A stretch of DNA of 64,000 bases from Geminicoccus roseus DSM 18922 (GCF_000427665.1 NZ_KE386572.1:2628196-2692195); one strand, 5' to 3'; counted from the first letter of the stretch, positions 46,144 to 56,206 are shown. Notes: generated by a model not told the origin, from the sequence alone. Program-made: numbers and translations.

Positions 46144-47595
46144 TCAGGCGTCGCCGCCCGAGAAGATGTCCTTGCGGATCACCGCATGGACTCCGAAATT
46201 GCCGTCCACCACCTGGGTCACCCCGAAATCAACCCCGATGGACATCAGCGAGATCGCCTCGTCCTCGGTGAGGCCCTTGGCGTTCATCAGGAACTGCCGC
46301 ATCTTGCGGAACGCATCGCGCATGGCACCGTCGACGGACGACTTGGAGTAGATGGCAGACTGCGCGTCGGCTCCCAGCTCCGACAGGTAGTTGGCATAGG
46401 TGAAGCCATGGACGACCCAGTCGTCCTTGGTCTCCAGCATCGGGAAGTCGAGGCCCTCGAGCGCCGTCCCGGCCAGGTCCTTCTTCTTGTGCAGGATGAG
46501 TTGGAAGGTGCCGGTCAGCGAGCACTCGATCGCGGTGCCGCACAATTCGGAATCACCCTGCGACGCATGGGAGTCGCCGATCGACAGGAGGGCGCCCTCA
46601 ACCGCGACCGGGTAGTACATCACGGCACCCTTGCCGACGCGCCAGTTGTCCATGTTGCCGCCGAAATAGCCGGGCGGGATCGAATCGACCATGTCGGCTT
46701 CGCGCGGCGCCACCGCGATCACGCCGAAATGCGGCCGGATCGGGACCCGGACGTTCTTCAGGACGCCGTAGGTGCGCTCGGTGAGGCTGTGGTCGACCGG
46801 CACGCCCGGATAGTCGATCGTGGGGTGCACGACGCCGAACGGATCGGTCTGCGGCACCCAGCGGAAGTTGTAGACGGCCTTGGCCCAGCTGCGCTCCCCC
46901 GTCGCGTCGATCTCGTAGATCGTGACCACCTCGCGCGGCTTGGGCTCGGTGAGCAGGTCGTTGTAGTGATAGCCCCACCACGCCGCGGCGTTGCTGCCGA
47001 AGGCCTTGCCGGCGAACTCGGGATTGGCGCTGGGACGCGGCTCGACGTCCAGGATGCGCACCTCCAGGACGTCCCCTGGCTCGGCGCCCCGGACATGGAC
47101 GGGGCCAGTGCAGATATGGACGCCGAAGCCCTCGCCGGCGCCGCGGCCATGGATCGAGGCGTCCATCGGACCGGCGCCCCGCCGGTCGACATTCTTCTGG
47201 TCCTTCGTCCAGTGGAACACGCTCTCGGCGCCCGGATCGCCCTTGATCATCCGCTCCGCATCGTCGTTCGCGTGATGGGTGAGCGCCTCGATGGTGACGA
47301 GGTCGCCGGAATTCACCTCCAGCTGCGGCTTCAGGAGCTTGCTGAAATAGCCCCAGTGGACCGTGTCGGCGGTGGCGGGCAGGTAGTGGTAGCCGCGTTT
47401 GGCCGGCTGCGCCGCCTCGGCTGCCCTGGCCATCGCCGGGGTGACCAGGGAAAGGCCGCCGGCCGCGGCGGCGATCCCGCCGGCCGCGGCAACTGCGCTC
47501 TTCATGAAGGAGCGCCGCTCCGCCCCGAGTTCTGCCAGGAAGCGCTGGCGATGCTCGGCAAAATGAGGGCAGTTGCGGTCGTCGCCCTGGCACAT
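46144..47595 (-). CDS. Acetamidase/formamidase family protein with Tat-like signal
   Basis: A 483-residue FmdA_AmdA-family enzyme, expected to release ammonia from small amides. After ~30 polar residues with CQGDDRNC, a Tat-like leader RRSFMKSAVAAAGGIAAAAGG ending near AMARA is seen. The catalytic core has GPVHVRGAEPGDVLEV, PHFGVIAVAP, GGNMDNWRVGKGAVMYYPV (shortened), GDSHASQGDSELCGTAIEC and a C-terminal VDFGVTQVVDG. Export would place it in the periplasm, unlike most relatives. Last gene of the amide operon, 75 bases after an amidase. Confidence 0.88.
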   Translation of the reverse strand: MCQGDDRNCPHFAEHRQRFLAELGAERRSFMKSAVAAAGGIAAAAGGLSLVTPAMARAAEAAQPAKRGYHYLPATADTVHWGYFSKLLKPQLEVNSGDLVTIEALTHHANDDAERMIKGDPGAESVFHWTKDQKNVDRRGAGPMDASIHGRGAGEGFGVHICTGPVHVRGAEPGDVLEVRILDVEPRPSANPEFAGKAFGSNAAAWWGYHYNDLLTEPKPREVVTIYEIDATGERSWAKAVYNFRWVPQTDPFGVVHPTIDYPGVPVDHSLTERTYGVLKNVRVPIRPHFGVIAVAPREADMVDSIPPGYFGGNMDNWRVGKGAVMYYPVAVEGALLSIGDSHASQGDSELCGTAIECSLTGTFQLILHKKKDLAGTALEGLDFPMLETKDDWVVHGFTYANYLSELGADAQSAIYSKSSVDGAMRDAFRKMRQFLMNAKGLTEDEAISLMSIGVDFGVTQVVDGNFGVHAVIRKDIFSGGDA

Positions 47596-47670
47596 TTTAT
47601 TCTGCCTTTCGAAGTGATGTCTTCGAACAGGCAGCAAATTATGTGCCGGAGGTGACCTGGATGCGGGCGC

Positions 47671-48840
47671 CTACTCTGCGAGTGCCCGCGCCAGCCCCAG
47701 CAGCACCTCGTCCGAACCGCGCCACCCGATCAGCGACACGCCGACCGGGATGCCATCATGGCTGGCGAGCGGCAGGTTGATCTGCGGCAGCCCGGTCAGG
47801 CCGGCGATACAGGTCAGCTCGATGATCCGGCCGACTGCCGTGGTCATCTGGGTGAAGCTCTCCTCGCGGCCGGGCGGCAGGATCGGGGTGGTGGGCAGGC
47901 ACAGCACGGCGTCTTGGCCGAGCAGGCCTTCCAGCCGAGCCCGCGCCTTCTCCCGGAAGGCCTTCGGGCCGACGAGTTCCTCGTCGGAGATCAGGCTGGC
48001 CATGGTGATGCTGCGGCCGACCTCGATCGAAAAGCGCGGCACGCAGCGCTCCACCCACGGCCGGAAGGTACGGCCGAACTCGCCGGCCTGCAGCTTGCGC
48101 TGGTTCTCCCACCAGGCAGGAAGATCGCCCTCGCCCAGCTCGACCTCGCCCGTTTGCACGAACGAACCCGAGACTTTCTCCAGCACCGGTGCCAGCGCCG
48201 AGCGCACCTGGGGCACGGCGATGTCGAAGCAGTCCGTCGCGAGCAGCAGTTTCGCCGGCCGGATCTCGGAAGCCGGCGCCTGCAGCAGCACCTCGCCGAC
48301 CTTCACGAAGGTCTCGGCATCCCGGGCGAACCAGCCACAGGTGTCGAAGCTGGGCGACTGGGTGTCCATACCCTCCACGGAGATCCGGCCGTGGGTCGGG
48401 CGCAGTCCGTACAGGCCGCAGAAGCTGGCAGGGGTACGCACCGAGCCGCCTGAATCCGTGCCGAGCGCCGTGTCGACCAGACCGCCGGCCACCGCCGAGG
48501 CGGAGCCGCTGGACGAGCCGCCCGGCACCCGCCCGGGGGCGCTGGGATTGACCGGCGTGCCGTAGAACTGGTTGCGGCCGAGCAGGCCCAGCGAGATCTC
48601 GTCGGTGATGGTCTTGCCGACCAGCGTGGCGCCGGCATCCAGCAGGGCCTGTACCGCCCAGGCATGCCGGCGCGCCGGCGGATGGGTGCGCTCCCAGTCC
48701 GGGTTGCCCCCGCCGGTGCGGTAGCCGGCCACCGCGAACAAGTCCTTGGCGGCAAACGACAGGCCCGCCAGCGGGCCTGTCCTCGCACCTTGGACGACGC
48801 AATCGACATGCGGCACGAACGCGCCGAGTTCGTCCTTCAT
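47671..48840 (-). CDS. Amidase-signature enzyme (A)
   Basis: A 389-residue, rather short amidase-signature enzyme. The Ser-cisSer-Lys triad is in place: lysine in FAAKDLF, cis-serine in GGSSSGSA, nucleophile in GTDSGGSVRTPA. The glutamyl-tRNA amidotransferase-specific regions are absent, so it acts on a small amide. It starts eight bases after the binding-protein gene. Confidence 0.88.
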   Translation of the reverse strand: MKDELGAFVPHVDCVVQGARTGPLAGLSFAAKDLFAVAGYRTGGGNPDWERTHPPARRHAWAVQALLDAGATLVGKTITDEISLGLLGRNQFYGTPVNPSAPGRVPGGSSSGSASAVAGGLVDTALGTDSGGSVRTPASFCGLYGLRPTHGRISVEGMDTQSPSFDTCGWFARDAETFVKVGEVLLQAPASEIRPAKLLLATDCFDIAVPQVRSALAPVLEKVSGSFVQTGEVELGEGDLPAWWENQRKLQAGEFGRTFRPWVERCVPRFSIEVGRSITMASLISDEELVGPKAFREKARARLEGLLGQDAVLCLPTTPILPPGREESFTQMTTAVGRIIELTCIAGLTGLPQINLPLASHDGIPVGVSLIGWRGSDEVLLGLARALAE

Positions 48841-48848
48841 CCTTGGTC

Positions 48849-50468
48849 TCAGGCTTTCTTGATCGTGCGGTAGTCGATGTGCTGGTGGAACCAGTACACG
48901 TAGTTCTCGATGTTCGGCTGCATCGCCACGTCGCCGAACAGCTGCGCCAGCGGGATGCGCGGCACGTCGGCCATCACGATGTTGACCATGTTGGTCAGCG
49001 CCTCCTTGTAGGCGGCGTCGTCCGTGGCGAAGCGGGCGATCTCGATCTGCTCGTCGAGCTCCGGGTTCACGTAGTTGCAGGTGTTGAAGACCGAATTGTT
49101 GCCGCCGTGATAGGTCCAGAAGAAGTGGTACTCGGGATAGTCGAGCCAGGGGTAGAACTCGGCGATCACGAAGGGCATGCTCTTGGACGCCATGTTGGCG
49201 AACCAGTTCGCCCCCGGCACCTTCTCCAGCGTGACCTTGATGCCAATCTTGCCCAGCGATTCCTGGACCAGCAGTGCGATCGGCTCGCGCGTGGTTGCCT
49301 GGCTCAGGTCATAGGACAAGGTGGTCTCGAACCCGTCGGCGAGGCCCGCCTCAGCCAGCAGCGCCTTGGCCTTGTCGAGATCGGTCGAGAACGGCGAGGG
49401 GGTCGGCCAGGTCGGCGGGAAGCTGGTGGTCGAGGGATCGGCGCCGAACATCGGCACGCCGCGGTTGTAGAGGGCGCCGTCCATGATCTGCTGGTAGGGG
49501 ATCGCATGGGCGATCGCCTGGCGGACCTTGAGGTTGTCGAACGGCTTCATCTGCACGTTCATGTCGATGAACAGCAGATCGCCCTGGACCGGGGTGCCGA
49601 CCACCTTGACCGTGTCGCTGGTCGCCATCTCGGCATAGTCCTTGGGCGGGAGGCCCACCGAGATGTCGACATCGCCCTTCTCCAGCAGCGCCCGGCGGGT
49701 GCCGGGGGAGGCGATCTGGCGGAACACGATGCGCTTGAGCTGCGGGGTCGGGCCGGACTTCCAGTCGTCGAACCGGGTCAGCACCAGCTGGTCGCCGGGC
49801 TTCCAGCTCTGCACCATGTAGCCGCCGCCGCCGGCGTCGTTGCGCTGGGTCCATTCCAGGCCCCAGGGATCCGCCTCGGTGACGTGCTCCATCACCAGCT
49901 TCTTGTTGACGATGCAGGGCACCGGCACCGCGCAGTCGGGCAGGCTCAGCTTGTTGGCCTTCTCGAAGGTGATCTTGAAGGTGTGGTCGTCCACCACCGA
50001 GAACTGGTCGGGGCTGGACAGCGAGCCCGCCGCCATCTGGATGGCCGGGAAGCCGCCGGCGGCCACCGCGCGGTCGAACGACCACTTCACGTCCTCGGCG
50101 GTGACCGGGCTGCCGTCGTGGAAGGTCGCGTCCTGGCGCAGGTGGAAGATCAGGGTCTTGCCCTCGTCCAGCACTTCCCAGCTCTCCGCCAGTTCCGGCT
50201 CGAACACGGAGGCGTCATAGCCCGTGGCCCCGTTCGGCATGGTCTTGGTGCCGTGGGTGACCAGGCGGTCGTACACGTTCCAGGCGACCATGCGCGCCTG
50301 GTCGTTGGCCGACGGCAGCATGGTGTCGAGAGAGTTCGGGCCCATCTCGTTGACCAGGATCAGCACGTCCTTGGGCGTGGCGGCGCCCGCCTTCGGGATG
50401 CCCATGGCGGCGACCGATGCGCCGCCGGCCATGAGGCCGAGATAGGTGCGGCGATCCAGCTTGATCAT
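48849..50468 (-). CDS. ABC transporter substrate-binding protein, family 5
   Basis: A 539-residue periplasmic binding protein of the dipeptide/oligopeptide/nickel class. A twin-arginine leader is visible (LDRRTYLGLMAGGASVAAMG). The mature part has LAESWEVLDEGKTLIFHLR, then DVKWSFDRA and VRQAIAHAIPYQQI, hallmarks of SBP_bac_5. It sits between two amidase genes in the amide operon and should deliver substrate to the permeases encoded upstream at 55-57 kb. Confidence 0.94.
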   Translation of the reverse strand: MIKLDRRTYLGLMAGGASVAAMGIPKAGAATPKDVLILVNEMGPNSLDTMLPSANDQARMVAWNVYDRLVTHGTKTMPNGATGYDASVFEPELAESWEVLDEGKTLIFHLRQDATFHDGSPVTAEDVKWSFDRAVAAGGFPAIQMAAGSLSSPDQFSVVDDHTFKITFEKANKLSLPDCAVPVPCIVNKKLVMEHVTEADPWGLEWTQRNDAGGGGYMVQSWKPGDQLVLTRFDDWKSGPTPQLKRIVFRQIASPGTRRALLEKGDVDISVGLPPKDYAEMATSDTVKVVGTPVQGDLLFIDMNVQMKPFDNLKVRQAIAHAIPYQQIMDGALYNRGVPMFGADPSTTSFPPTWPTPSPFSTDLDKAKALLAEAGLADGFETTLSYDLSQATTREPIALLVQESLGKIGIKVTLEKVPGANWFANMASKSMPFVIAEFYPWLDYPEYHFFWTYHGGNNSVFNTCNYVNPELDEQIEIARFATDDAAYKEALTNMVNIVMADVPRIPLAQLFGDVAMQPNIENYVYWFHQHIDYRTIKKA

Positions 50469-50490
50469 GCTCAGGTCTCCGTAAGTAGCG

Positions 50491-51894
50491 TCAGGAGGGC
50501 AGGGCGTTGTTCGTGGCGCCCATCGGCAGGCCGAGGGCGCGGTGATAGGCGTGGCCGAATCCGAGGATCCGGCTGTCCTGGAAGGGCGGGGCGATGAACA
50601 TCAGGCCCTGGGGCAGGCCGTCGGGGCGGAAGCCGTTGGGCACGGCCAGCGCACAGAACTCCATGAGGTTCACGAAGTTCGTGTAGGTGCCCATGATCGC
50701 GTTGCGCTCGATGTTCTTCTCGAGCAGTTCCGCGATCGTGAAGGTCGTGGGCGTGGTGGGGGTCACCATCACGTCGACGTCCTGGAACAGCTTCATCGCG
50801 ATCTTGCGATAGCGGGCGAGCTTGTACTGGGCGACGAAGACGTCCGCGGCCGAATAGTTCGTGCCCCAGGACAGGATCTCGCGCGTGGCCGGGTGGAACC
50901 GCTCGCCGCACTTCTCCCAGACGGGCTTCAGGTTGGCGTAGCGCCTGGCGATGAAGGCGTCCTCGTAGAGGAGCCTGGCGGCGGCTTGGAACGGCGCGTA
51001 GTCGAACGTGACCGCAGTCCCGCCCATGGCTTCCAGGCGGCCGATCGCGGCTTCGAACAGGGCTTCGGCAGCTGTGTCGCCGAAGAACAGGCGGCTTTCC
51101 CTGGAGGGCACCGCGAAGCGGAAGCGGGCCGGTGGCGGGTCGATCTTCAGGTCGAAGGCCGCTGCTTCCGGCAGGGAGAGCGGGTCGTCCTCCACGTGCT
51201 GGATCAACTGGCGGACGGCGTGGACGTTGTCCTCGACGGTCAGGGTCAGGACGGTGTGGCTGGCGCCCATGCCGGCGGCGGAGATGCCGAGCGGGACCAG
51301 GCCGTTGGTGGGCTTCAGGCCCACCAGGTTCTGCAGGGCGGCCGGCACGCGGCCCGAGCCTGCGGCATCGCCGCCCAGCGCGAAGCTGACCAGGCCGGCG
51401 GCGACCACCACGCCGCCGCCCGAGGTCGAGCCGCCGGAGATGTAGTCCTGGTCGAACACGCAGGACGGAATGCCGTAGTCGGTGCGCACGCCGACCACGC
51501 CCATGCCGAACTGGTCCATGTTGTTGCGGCCGATCGCGATCGCGCCCTTGTCGAGCAGGCGCTGGACGATCGGGTCGGTCCGGGTGGCTAGGTACTCGCT
51601 CGCCCGGCAGGCATTGTTGGTGGGGTAGCCCGCGAGGTCGAAGTTTTCCTTGATGCCGAACGGCAGGCCGATCAGCGGGTGCGTGTCCGGCGAAGCACCG
51701 GACGCTTCCAGCTCGGCTGCGGCCGCCAGCGCCCGCTCGCGCGGGATGATCAGCGTCCAGGCCGGATCCGGGCCACGCGCGGCGATGCGGTCGTAGACGG
51801 CGGCGATCACCTGGGAGGGTGTCAGCGTGCCTGCGCGGTAGGCGGCGTGCAGGGTGCGGAAGTCGAGGCTTCCGGTCTCAGGGGACCAGGTCAT
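50491..51894 (-). CDS. Amidase-signature enzyme resembling the allophanate hydrolase amidase domain (B)
   Basis: A 467-residue enzyme. Triad motifs: GIKENFD (Lys), SGGSTSGGG (cis-Ser) and GGDAAGSGRVPA (nucleophile). The series NNMDQFGMGVVG, SFALGGDAAGSGRVPAALQNLVGLKPTNG (shortened), YTNFVNLMEFCALAVPNGF is that of AtzF/allophanate hydrolase, not of ordinary amidases. The C-terminal second domain of the ~600-residue allophanate hydrolases is missing. No urea carboxylase is present. A related carbamoyl or ureido amide is a plausible substrate (inference). Confidence 0.85.
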   Translation of the reverse strand: MTWSPETGSLDFRTLHAAYRAGTLTPSQVIAAVYDRIAARGPDPAWTLIIPRERALAAAAELEASGASPDTHPLIGLPFGIKENFDLAGYPTNNACRASEYLATRTDPIVQRLLDKGAIAIGRNNMDQFGMGVVGVRTDYGIPSCVFDQDYISGGSTSGGGVVVAAGLVSFALGGDAAGSGRVPAALQNLVGLKPTNGLVPLGISAAGMGASHTVLTLTVEDNVHAVRQLIQHVEDDPLSLPEAAAFDLKIDPPPARFRFAVPSRESRLFFGDTAAEALFEAAIGRLEAMGGTAVTFDYAPFQAAARLLYEDAFIARRYANLKPVWEKCGERFHPATREILSWGTNYSAADVFVAQYKLARYRKIAMKLFQDVDVMVTPTTPTTFTIAELLEKNIERNAIMGTYTNFVNLMEFCALAVPNGFRPDGLPQGLMFIAPPFQDSRILGFGHAYHRALGLPMGATNNALPS

Positions 51895-51898
51895 CGGG

Positions 51899-53362
51899 TC
51901 AGAGGCCCAGTTCGGCGACGAGCGGGGGCCAGGAGTCCTTCCAGGGCTTCGCCTGTTCGAAGGCGGCCGAGGCCTTGAGGACCATCGGGTCGTCCAGGTG
52001 GCGGCCCACGATCTGCAGGCCCACCGGCAGGCGGTCCTTGGTGAAGCCGGCCGGGATGGAGGCCGCGGGCTGGCCCGTCAGGTTCATGATGTAGGTGAAC
52101 GCTAGCCAGTCGCCGCTGGTCACCATCCTGCCCTCGATGATCTCCGGCCCCTGCATGTGCACCGGGAAGGGCGGCACGGCGAGGGTCGGGGTGAGCAGCA
52201 GGTCGTAGCGCTGCATGAAGCGCCACATCTTGTTGACCACCATCTTGCGCACGGTCTTGGCGTCGGTGAACTCGGCGCCGGTCCATTCCTTGCTGACCAG
52301 CGCCAGGAGGTGCGGGGAAACCTCCTTCTCGCGGCCCTGGATCATCCTGCGCATGCCGGAGAGGTCGCTCTCGGCCGCGACCAGCGTCCAGAAAGAGGGG
52401 AAGGGGTCCTCCCAGCTGGGATGGGCCTCCTCCACGATGCAGCCCAGGTCCTCGAAGACCTTCACGGCCTCGCCCACCACGCGGCGCACCTCGGGATCGA
52501 CCGGCGCATAGCCCCAGTCGGCGCTGTAGGCGACCCGCAGGCCCTTGAGCGACGCGGGCTTGGCAACCTCGTTCCAGTCGAAGTCAGGCCTGGGCAGGGA
52601 GTAGCGGTCACGCATGTCCGGGCCAGATGCGATCACGCTCAGCATCAGCGCCGAATCGGCCACCGTGCGGCTCATCGGACCGATATGCTCCAGGGACTCC
52701 CAGCTCGACACGCCCGGGTATCGCTCGTCGCGGCAGCCGGGATAGAGCGGCACCCGGCCCATCGACGCCTTCATGCCATAGAGGCCGGAATGGGCCGCCG
52801 GGATGCGGATCGAGCCCCCGCCGTCCGAGCCGATCGCAAACGGGGACACGCCGCAGGCCACCGAGGCGCCGGAGCCGGCCGAGGAGCCGCCTGGCGTCAG
52901 CGCCAGGTTCCAGGGATTGCGGGTGGTCTCGAACACCGGGTTGTGGCCGACGCCGCTGTAGCCGAACTCCGGCACGTTGGTCTTGCCGAGGATGACGGCG
53001 CCGGCGTCCGTCAGGCGCTCGACGACGATGTCGTCCTCCTCGGGCACGAAGTCCTCGTAGAACTTCGAGCCCATGACGGTGCGGATGCCCTTGGTCGCGA
53101 CCAGGTCCTTGATGCCGATCGGCACCCCGGCGAGCGGCCCGGGATCCTCGCCGGCCGCAACCTTGCGGTCGACCTCGGCGGCAGCGGCGCGGGCGACGTC
53201 GGGGGTGGGCACGCAGTAGGCGTGGATGTGGGGCTCCAGCTTCTCCATGCGGCGGAGTGCTGCCTCAGTGACCTCGGCGGCGGAGAACTGCTTGGTCCGG
53301 ATCTTCTGCGCCAGCTCCGTGGCGGGCAGGCGCGCGATCTCGTTGTCGGTGCTTGAGGACAT
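51899..53362 (-). CDS. Amidase-signature enzyme (C)
   Basis: A 487-residue enzyme. Triad motifs GIKDLVATKG (Lys), TPGGSSAGSGASVACG (cis-Ser) and GSDGGGSIRIPA (nucleophile) are intact; the end LPVGLQIVGRHLDD is typical. The start MSSSTDNE lies 20 bases after the ATPase stop. Its stop is four bases from the next amidase, so both are clearly in one transcript. Confidence 0.9.
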   Translation of the reverse strand: MSSSTDNEIARLPATELAQKIRTKQFSAAEVTEAALRRMEKLEPHIHAYCVPTPDVARAAAAEVDRKVAAGEDPGPLAGVPIGIKDLVATKGIRTVMGSKFYEDFVPEEDDIVVERLTDAGAVILGKTNVPEFGYSGVGHNPVFETTRNPWNLALTPGGSSAGSGASVACGVSPFAIGSDGGGSIRIPAAHSGLYGMKASMGRVPLYPGCRDERYPGVSSWESLEHIGPMSRTVADSALMLSVIASGPDMRDRYSLPRPDFDWNEVAKPASLKGLRVAYSADWGYAPVDPEVRRVVGEAVKVFEDLGCIVEEAHPSWEDPFPSFWTLVAAESDLSGMRRMIQGREKEVSPHLLALVSKEWTGAEFTDAKTVRKMVVNKMWRFMQRYDLLLTPTLAVPPFPVHMQGPEIIEGRMVTSGDWLAFTYIMNLTGQPAASIPAGFTKDRLPVGLQIVGRHLDDPMVLKASAAFEQAKPWKDSWPPLVAELGL

Positions 53363-53382
53363 CGTCGGATCCAGTGGCTTGG

Positions 53383-54354
53383 TCAGGCGGCGGAGACAAA
53401 ATGACAGGCAGCCTCGTGCTGCCGGCCGGCGGGCCTGAGCAGGGGAGCCTGCTCGGTGCAGGCGGTCGTGCCCATCGGGCATCGGCCGTAGAAGCGGCAG
53501 ACCCTGGGGTCGGGATCAATCGGGCTGCGCGGGCTGCCTTCCAGGCGCGGCGGATGCTTGCCCCGATGGGTCGGGTCGGGGATCGCAGCCAGCAGGGCGC
53601 GCGTGTAGGGGTGCTTCGGCTCGCGGAAGAGTTCCTCGGCCGGCGCCGTCTCGATGGCCTTGCCCAGATACATGACGACCACCCGCTCGCAGAGCAGGCG
53701 GACCACGTTCAGGTCATGGGAGACGAACAGGTAGCTCATCCCCAGCCGGTCGCGCAGATCGGCCAGCAGGCGCAGGATGACGGCTTGGACCGACACGTCC
53801 AGGGCAGAGGTCGGCTCGTCCAGGATCAGCAGCGCCGGCTCCACTGCGATGGCGCGGGCAATGCCGACCCGGGCGCGCTGGCCGCCGGAAAGCTGGTGCG
53901 GGTAGCGGCCGATCAGTTCCTGCGGCAATCCCACCAGATCGACCGCCTTGCGCACGCGCTCCTCCAACTCGGCCCGGCTCCTGGGCCGGACCAGCAGGCG
54001 GATCGGGTCGGCGATCGCCTCGAACACCTTGAAGTGCGGGTTCAGGCTTTCGGTCGGGTCCTGGAACACCACCTGGATGCGAGCGCGTTCCGGCGACCTG
54101 ACGAACTTGCCCAGCGGAATCGCGCCGATGTCCTGGCCATCGAAGCGGATCGTGCCGCCGGACGGGTCGGTGAGGCGGGCAAGCAAGCGGGCCAAGGTCG
54201 ACTTGCCGCAACCGGATTCGCCGACCAGTCCCACGCTCTCGCCGCGGTTCACCACCAGGTCGACGCCATCGACCGCATGCAGCGTGCCGCGCTTCTTGCC
54301 CTCGCCAGTCGGGTAGAATTTCTGCAAGCCGCGTACTTCGAGGAGGGGGGTCAT
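53383..54354 (-). CDS. ABC transporter ATPase, OppF/DppF type
   Basis: A 323-residue ATPase. Walker [10 protein letters not shown], signature LSGGQRARV, Walker [13 protein letters not shown], and a C-terminal oligopeptide-transporter extension with cysteines ([14 protein letters not shown]) that in relatives can bind an iron-sulfur cluster. ATG at 54354 overlaps the stop of the OppD-type gene (ATGA). Confidence 0.94.
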   Translation of the reverse strand: MTPLLEVRGLQKFYPTGEGKKRGTLHAVDGVDLVVNRGESVGLVGESGCGKSTLARLLARLTDPSGGTIRFDGQDIGAIPLGKFVRSPERARIQVVFQDPTESLNPHFKVFEAIADPIRLLVRPRSRAELEERVRKAVDLVGLPQELIGRYPHQLSGGQRARVGIARAIAVEPALLILDEPTSALDVSVQAVILRLLADLRDRLGMSYLFVSHDLNVVRLLCERVVVMYLGKAIETAPAEELFREPKHPYTRALLAAIPDPTHRGKHPPRLEGSPRSPIDPDPRVCRFYGRCPMGTTACTEQAPLLRPAGRQHEAACHFVSAA

Positions 54355-55319
54355 GCAGGCCGCCAGCATCGGACGAGGTGGTCGCCGGCAAGCTCGGTCA
54401 CCGGCAGGGGCTGTGCGTCGCAGGTCTCGATCCGCCGCTCGCAGCGGTCGCGGAACCGGCAGAACGGCAGGTCGGCGCGGCGCAGGTCGGGCAGGCCGCC
54501 GGGGATCGAGCCCAGGTCGGAAATGGCCCCGGCGGCCGCCGGGGTCGCCGCGATCAGCTTGGCGCTGTACGGATGCGCCGCCTGGGCGAGCAGCGTCTCC
54601 GTCGGAGCGTCCTCGACCGTGTGGCCGGCATGCATGACCACGATCCGGTCGCAGTATTCGCCGGCCAGGCCCAGGTCATGGGTGATCAGGAGCGCCCCCA
54701 TCCGGGTCTGGTCGACCATCTCCCGGATCAGGTCCATGACCACCGCCTGGGTGGTGACGTCCAGGCCGGTCGTGGGCTCGTCCGCGATCAGCAGCATCGG
54801 CTCGCAGGCCAGCGCCATGGCGATCATGACCCGCTGGCACATGCCGCCGGAGAGTTCGAACGGATAGGCATCGTAGCGGCGTGCGGCATCGGGGATACGG
54901 ACCCGCTCCAGGGCCTCGATCGCCTTCTTCCTGGCGTCGCGGCCGGTGACCGGGCCATGGCGGCGCAGCACGTCCTCGATCTGCCTGCCGACCTTGCGGA
55001 TCGGGTTCAGCGCCGTGCGCGGGCTCTGGAAGATCATCGAGATCTCCCGGCCGCGCATGGCCCGCATCGCCGCCCCGTTCTGTGCGAGCAGGTCGGCGCC
55101 GGCGAAATGCATCGTGCCGCCGCCGATCTCGGCCGTGTTCTCCAGCAGGCCCATGATCGCGAAGGCGCTCACGGACTTGCCGGAGCCGCTCTCGCCGACG
55201 ATGCCCAGGATCTCGCCGCGGTCGATGTGGAAGGAGACGTCCTGGAGCGCCTTCACCCGGCCCTCACGGGTGCGGAAGTCCAGGGACAGGCGGTCGACAT
55301 TCAGGAGGGGCTGGCTCAC
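54351..55319 (-). CDS. ABC transporter ATPase, OppD/DppD type
   Basis: A 322-residue ATPase. Walker A GESGSGKSV, signature LSGGMCQRV, Walker B LLIADEPTTGLD and the C-terminal CRFRDRCERRIETC cysteine-rich extension. Two GTG codons compete as start (55325 and 55319); the second has GGGAG about six bases upstream and is preferred. Pairs with the OppF-type ATPase. Confidence 0.93.
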   Translation of the reverse strand: MSQPLLNVDRLSLDFRTREGRVKALQDVSFHIDRGEILGIVGESGSGKSVSAFAIMGLLENTAEIGGGTMHFAGADLLAQNGAAMRAMRGREISMIFQSPRTALNPIRKVGRQIEDVLRRHGPVTGRDARKKAIEALERVRIPDAARRYDAYPFELSGGMCQRVMIAMALACEPMLLIADEPTTGLDVTTQAVVMDLIREMVDQTRMGALLITHDLGLAGEYCDRIVVMHAGHTVEDAPTETLLAQAAHPYSAKLIAATPAAAGAISDLGSIPGGLPDLRRADLPFCRFRDRCERRIETCDAQPLPVTELAGDHLVRCWRPA

Positions 55320-55350
55320 GAGCACCTCCCATTCAGCCTAGGCAACGCCT

Positions 55351-56202
55351 TCATGTGCGCCTCCGGGGATCGATCATGTCGCGCAGCCCGTCGCCCAGGA
55401 GGTTGAAGCAGAACACCGCCAGCACGAGCGCCATGCCGGGAAACACGAAGGTCCACCACTCGCCGGAGAAGATATAGCTGGCGCCCTCGGACACCATGAT
55501 CCCCCATTCCGCCTCCGGCGGGCGCACCCCTAGGCCGATGAAGGACAGGCCGGCGGCGTTCAGGATCGCCCAGCCCATGTTGAGCGAAGCCTGCACCATC
55601 ATGGGCGGCAGGATGTTCGGGACGATGTGCCGGGCGAGGATGCGGGCCGAGCCGTTGCCGCCCATTCGCGCCGCTTCGACATAGGGCGCATCACGGCGGA
55701 CATTCACTTCGGCTCGGGCATAGCGGCCGTAGAAGGGCAGGTTGATGATGATGGTCGCGATGATGATGTTGACCACGCTGTTGCCCAGCGCCGCCACGAT
55801 GCCCATCGCCAGCACGAACAAAGGGAATGCCATGATCGTGTCGAACACCCGGCCGATCATCTGGTCGACGAAGCCGCCGCGGTAGCCGGCGATGGCTCCC
55901 AGGCCCGTGCCCAGCACGAAGGACACCGCGACGGCGGTGACGGCCATGCCCAGGTCCAGGCGGGCCGCCACCACGACGCGGCTGAAGATGTCGCGGCCCA
56001 GATGGTCGGTGCCGAACCAGTGCTGCCAGGAAGGCGGCACCATGCGCGCCTGGGAATCGGTCATCAGCGGGTCGTAGGGCACCACCGATGGCCCGATCAC
56101 CGCGCAGAGCACCAGGAAGGTGAAGATCACGAAGGCCAGCAGCGTCAGCGGGTTCTCGCCGAACGCGTGACGGGTGTCCTTGGCGAAGGTCGCGAGGGTC
56201 AT
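55351..56202 (-). CDS. ABC transporter permease, DppC/OppC type
   Basis: A 283-residue permease with an N-terminal helix, a periplasmic loop with WFGTDHLGRDIFSRVV (typical of DppC) and five further helices. The coupling loop has EAARMGGNGSARILARHIVPN. It starts four bases after the DppB-type stop. Confidence 0.95.
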   Translation of the reverse strand: MTLATFAKDTRHAFGENPLTLLAFVIFTFLVLCAVIGPSVVPYDPLMTDSQARMVPPSWQHWFGTDHLGRDIFSRVVVAARLDLGMAVTAVAVSFVLGTGLGAIAGYRGGFVDQMIGRVFDTIMAFPLFVLAMGIVAALGNSVVNIIIATIIINLPFYGRYARAEVNVRRDAPYVEAARMGGNGSARILARHIVPNILPPMMVQASLNMGWAILNAAGLSFIGLGVRPPEAEWGIMVSEGASYIFSGEWWTFVFPGMALVLAVFCFNLLGDGLRDMIDPRRRT

Positions 56203-56206
56203 GCGG

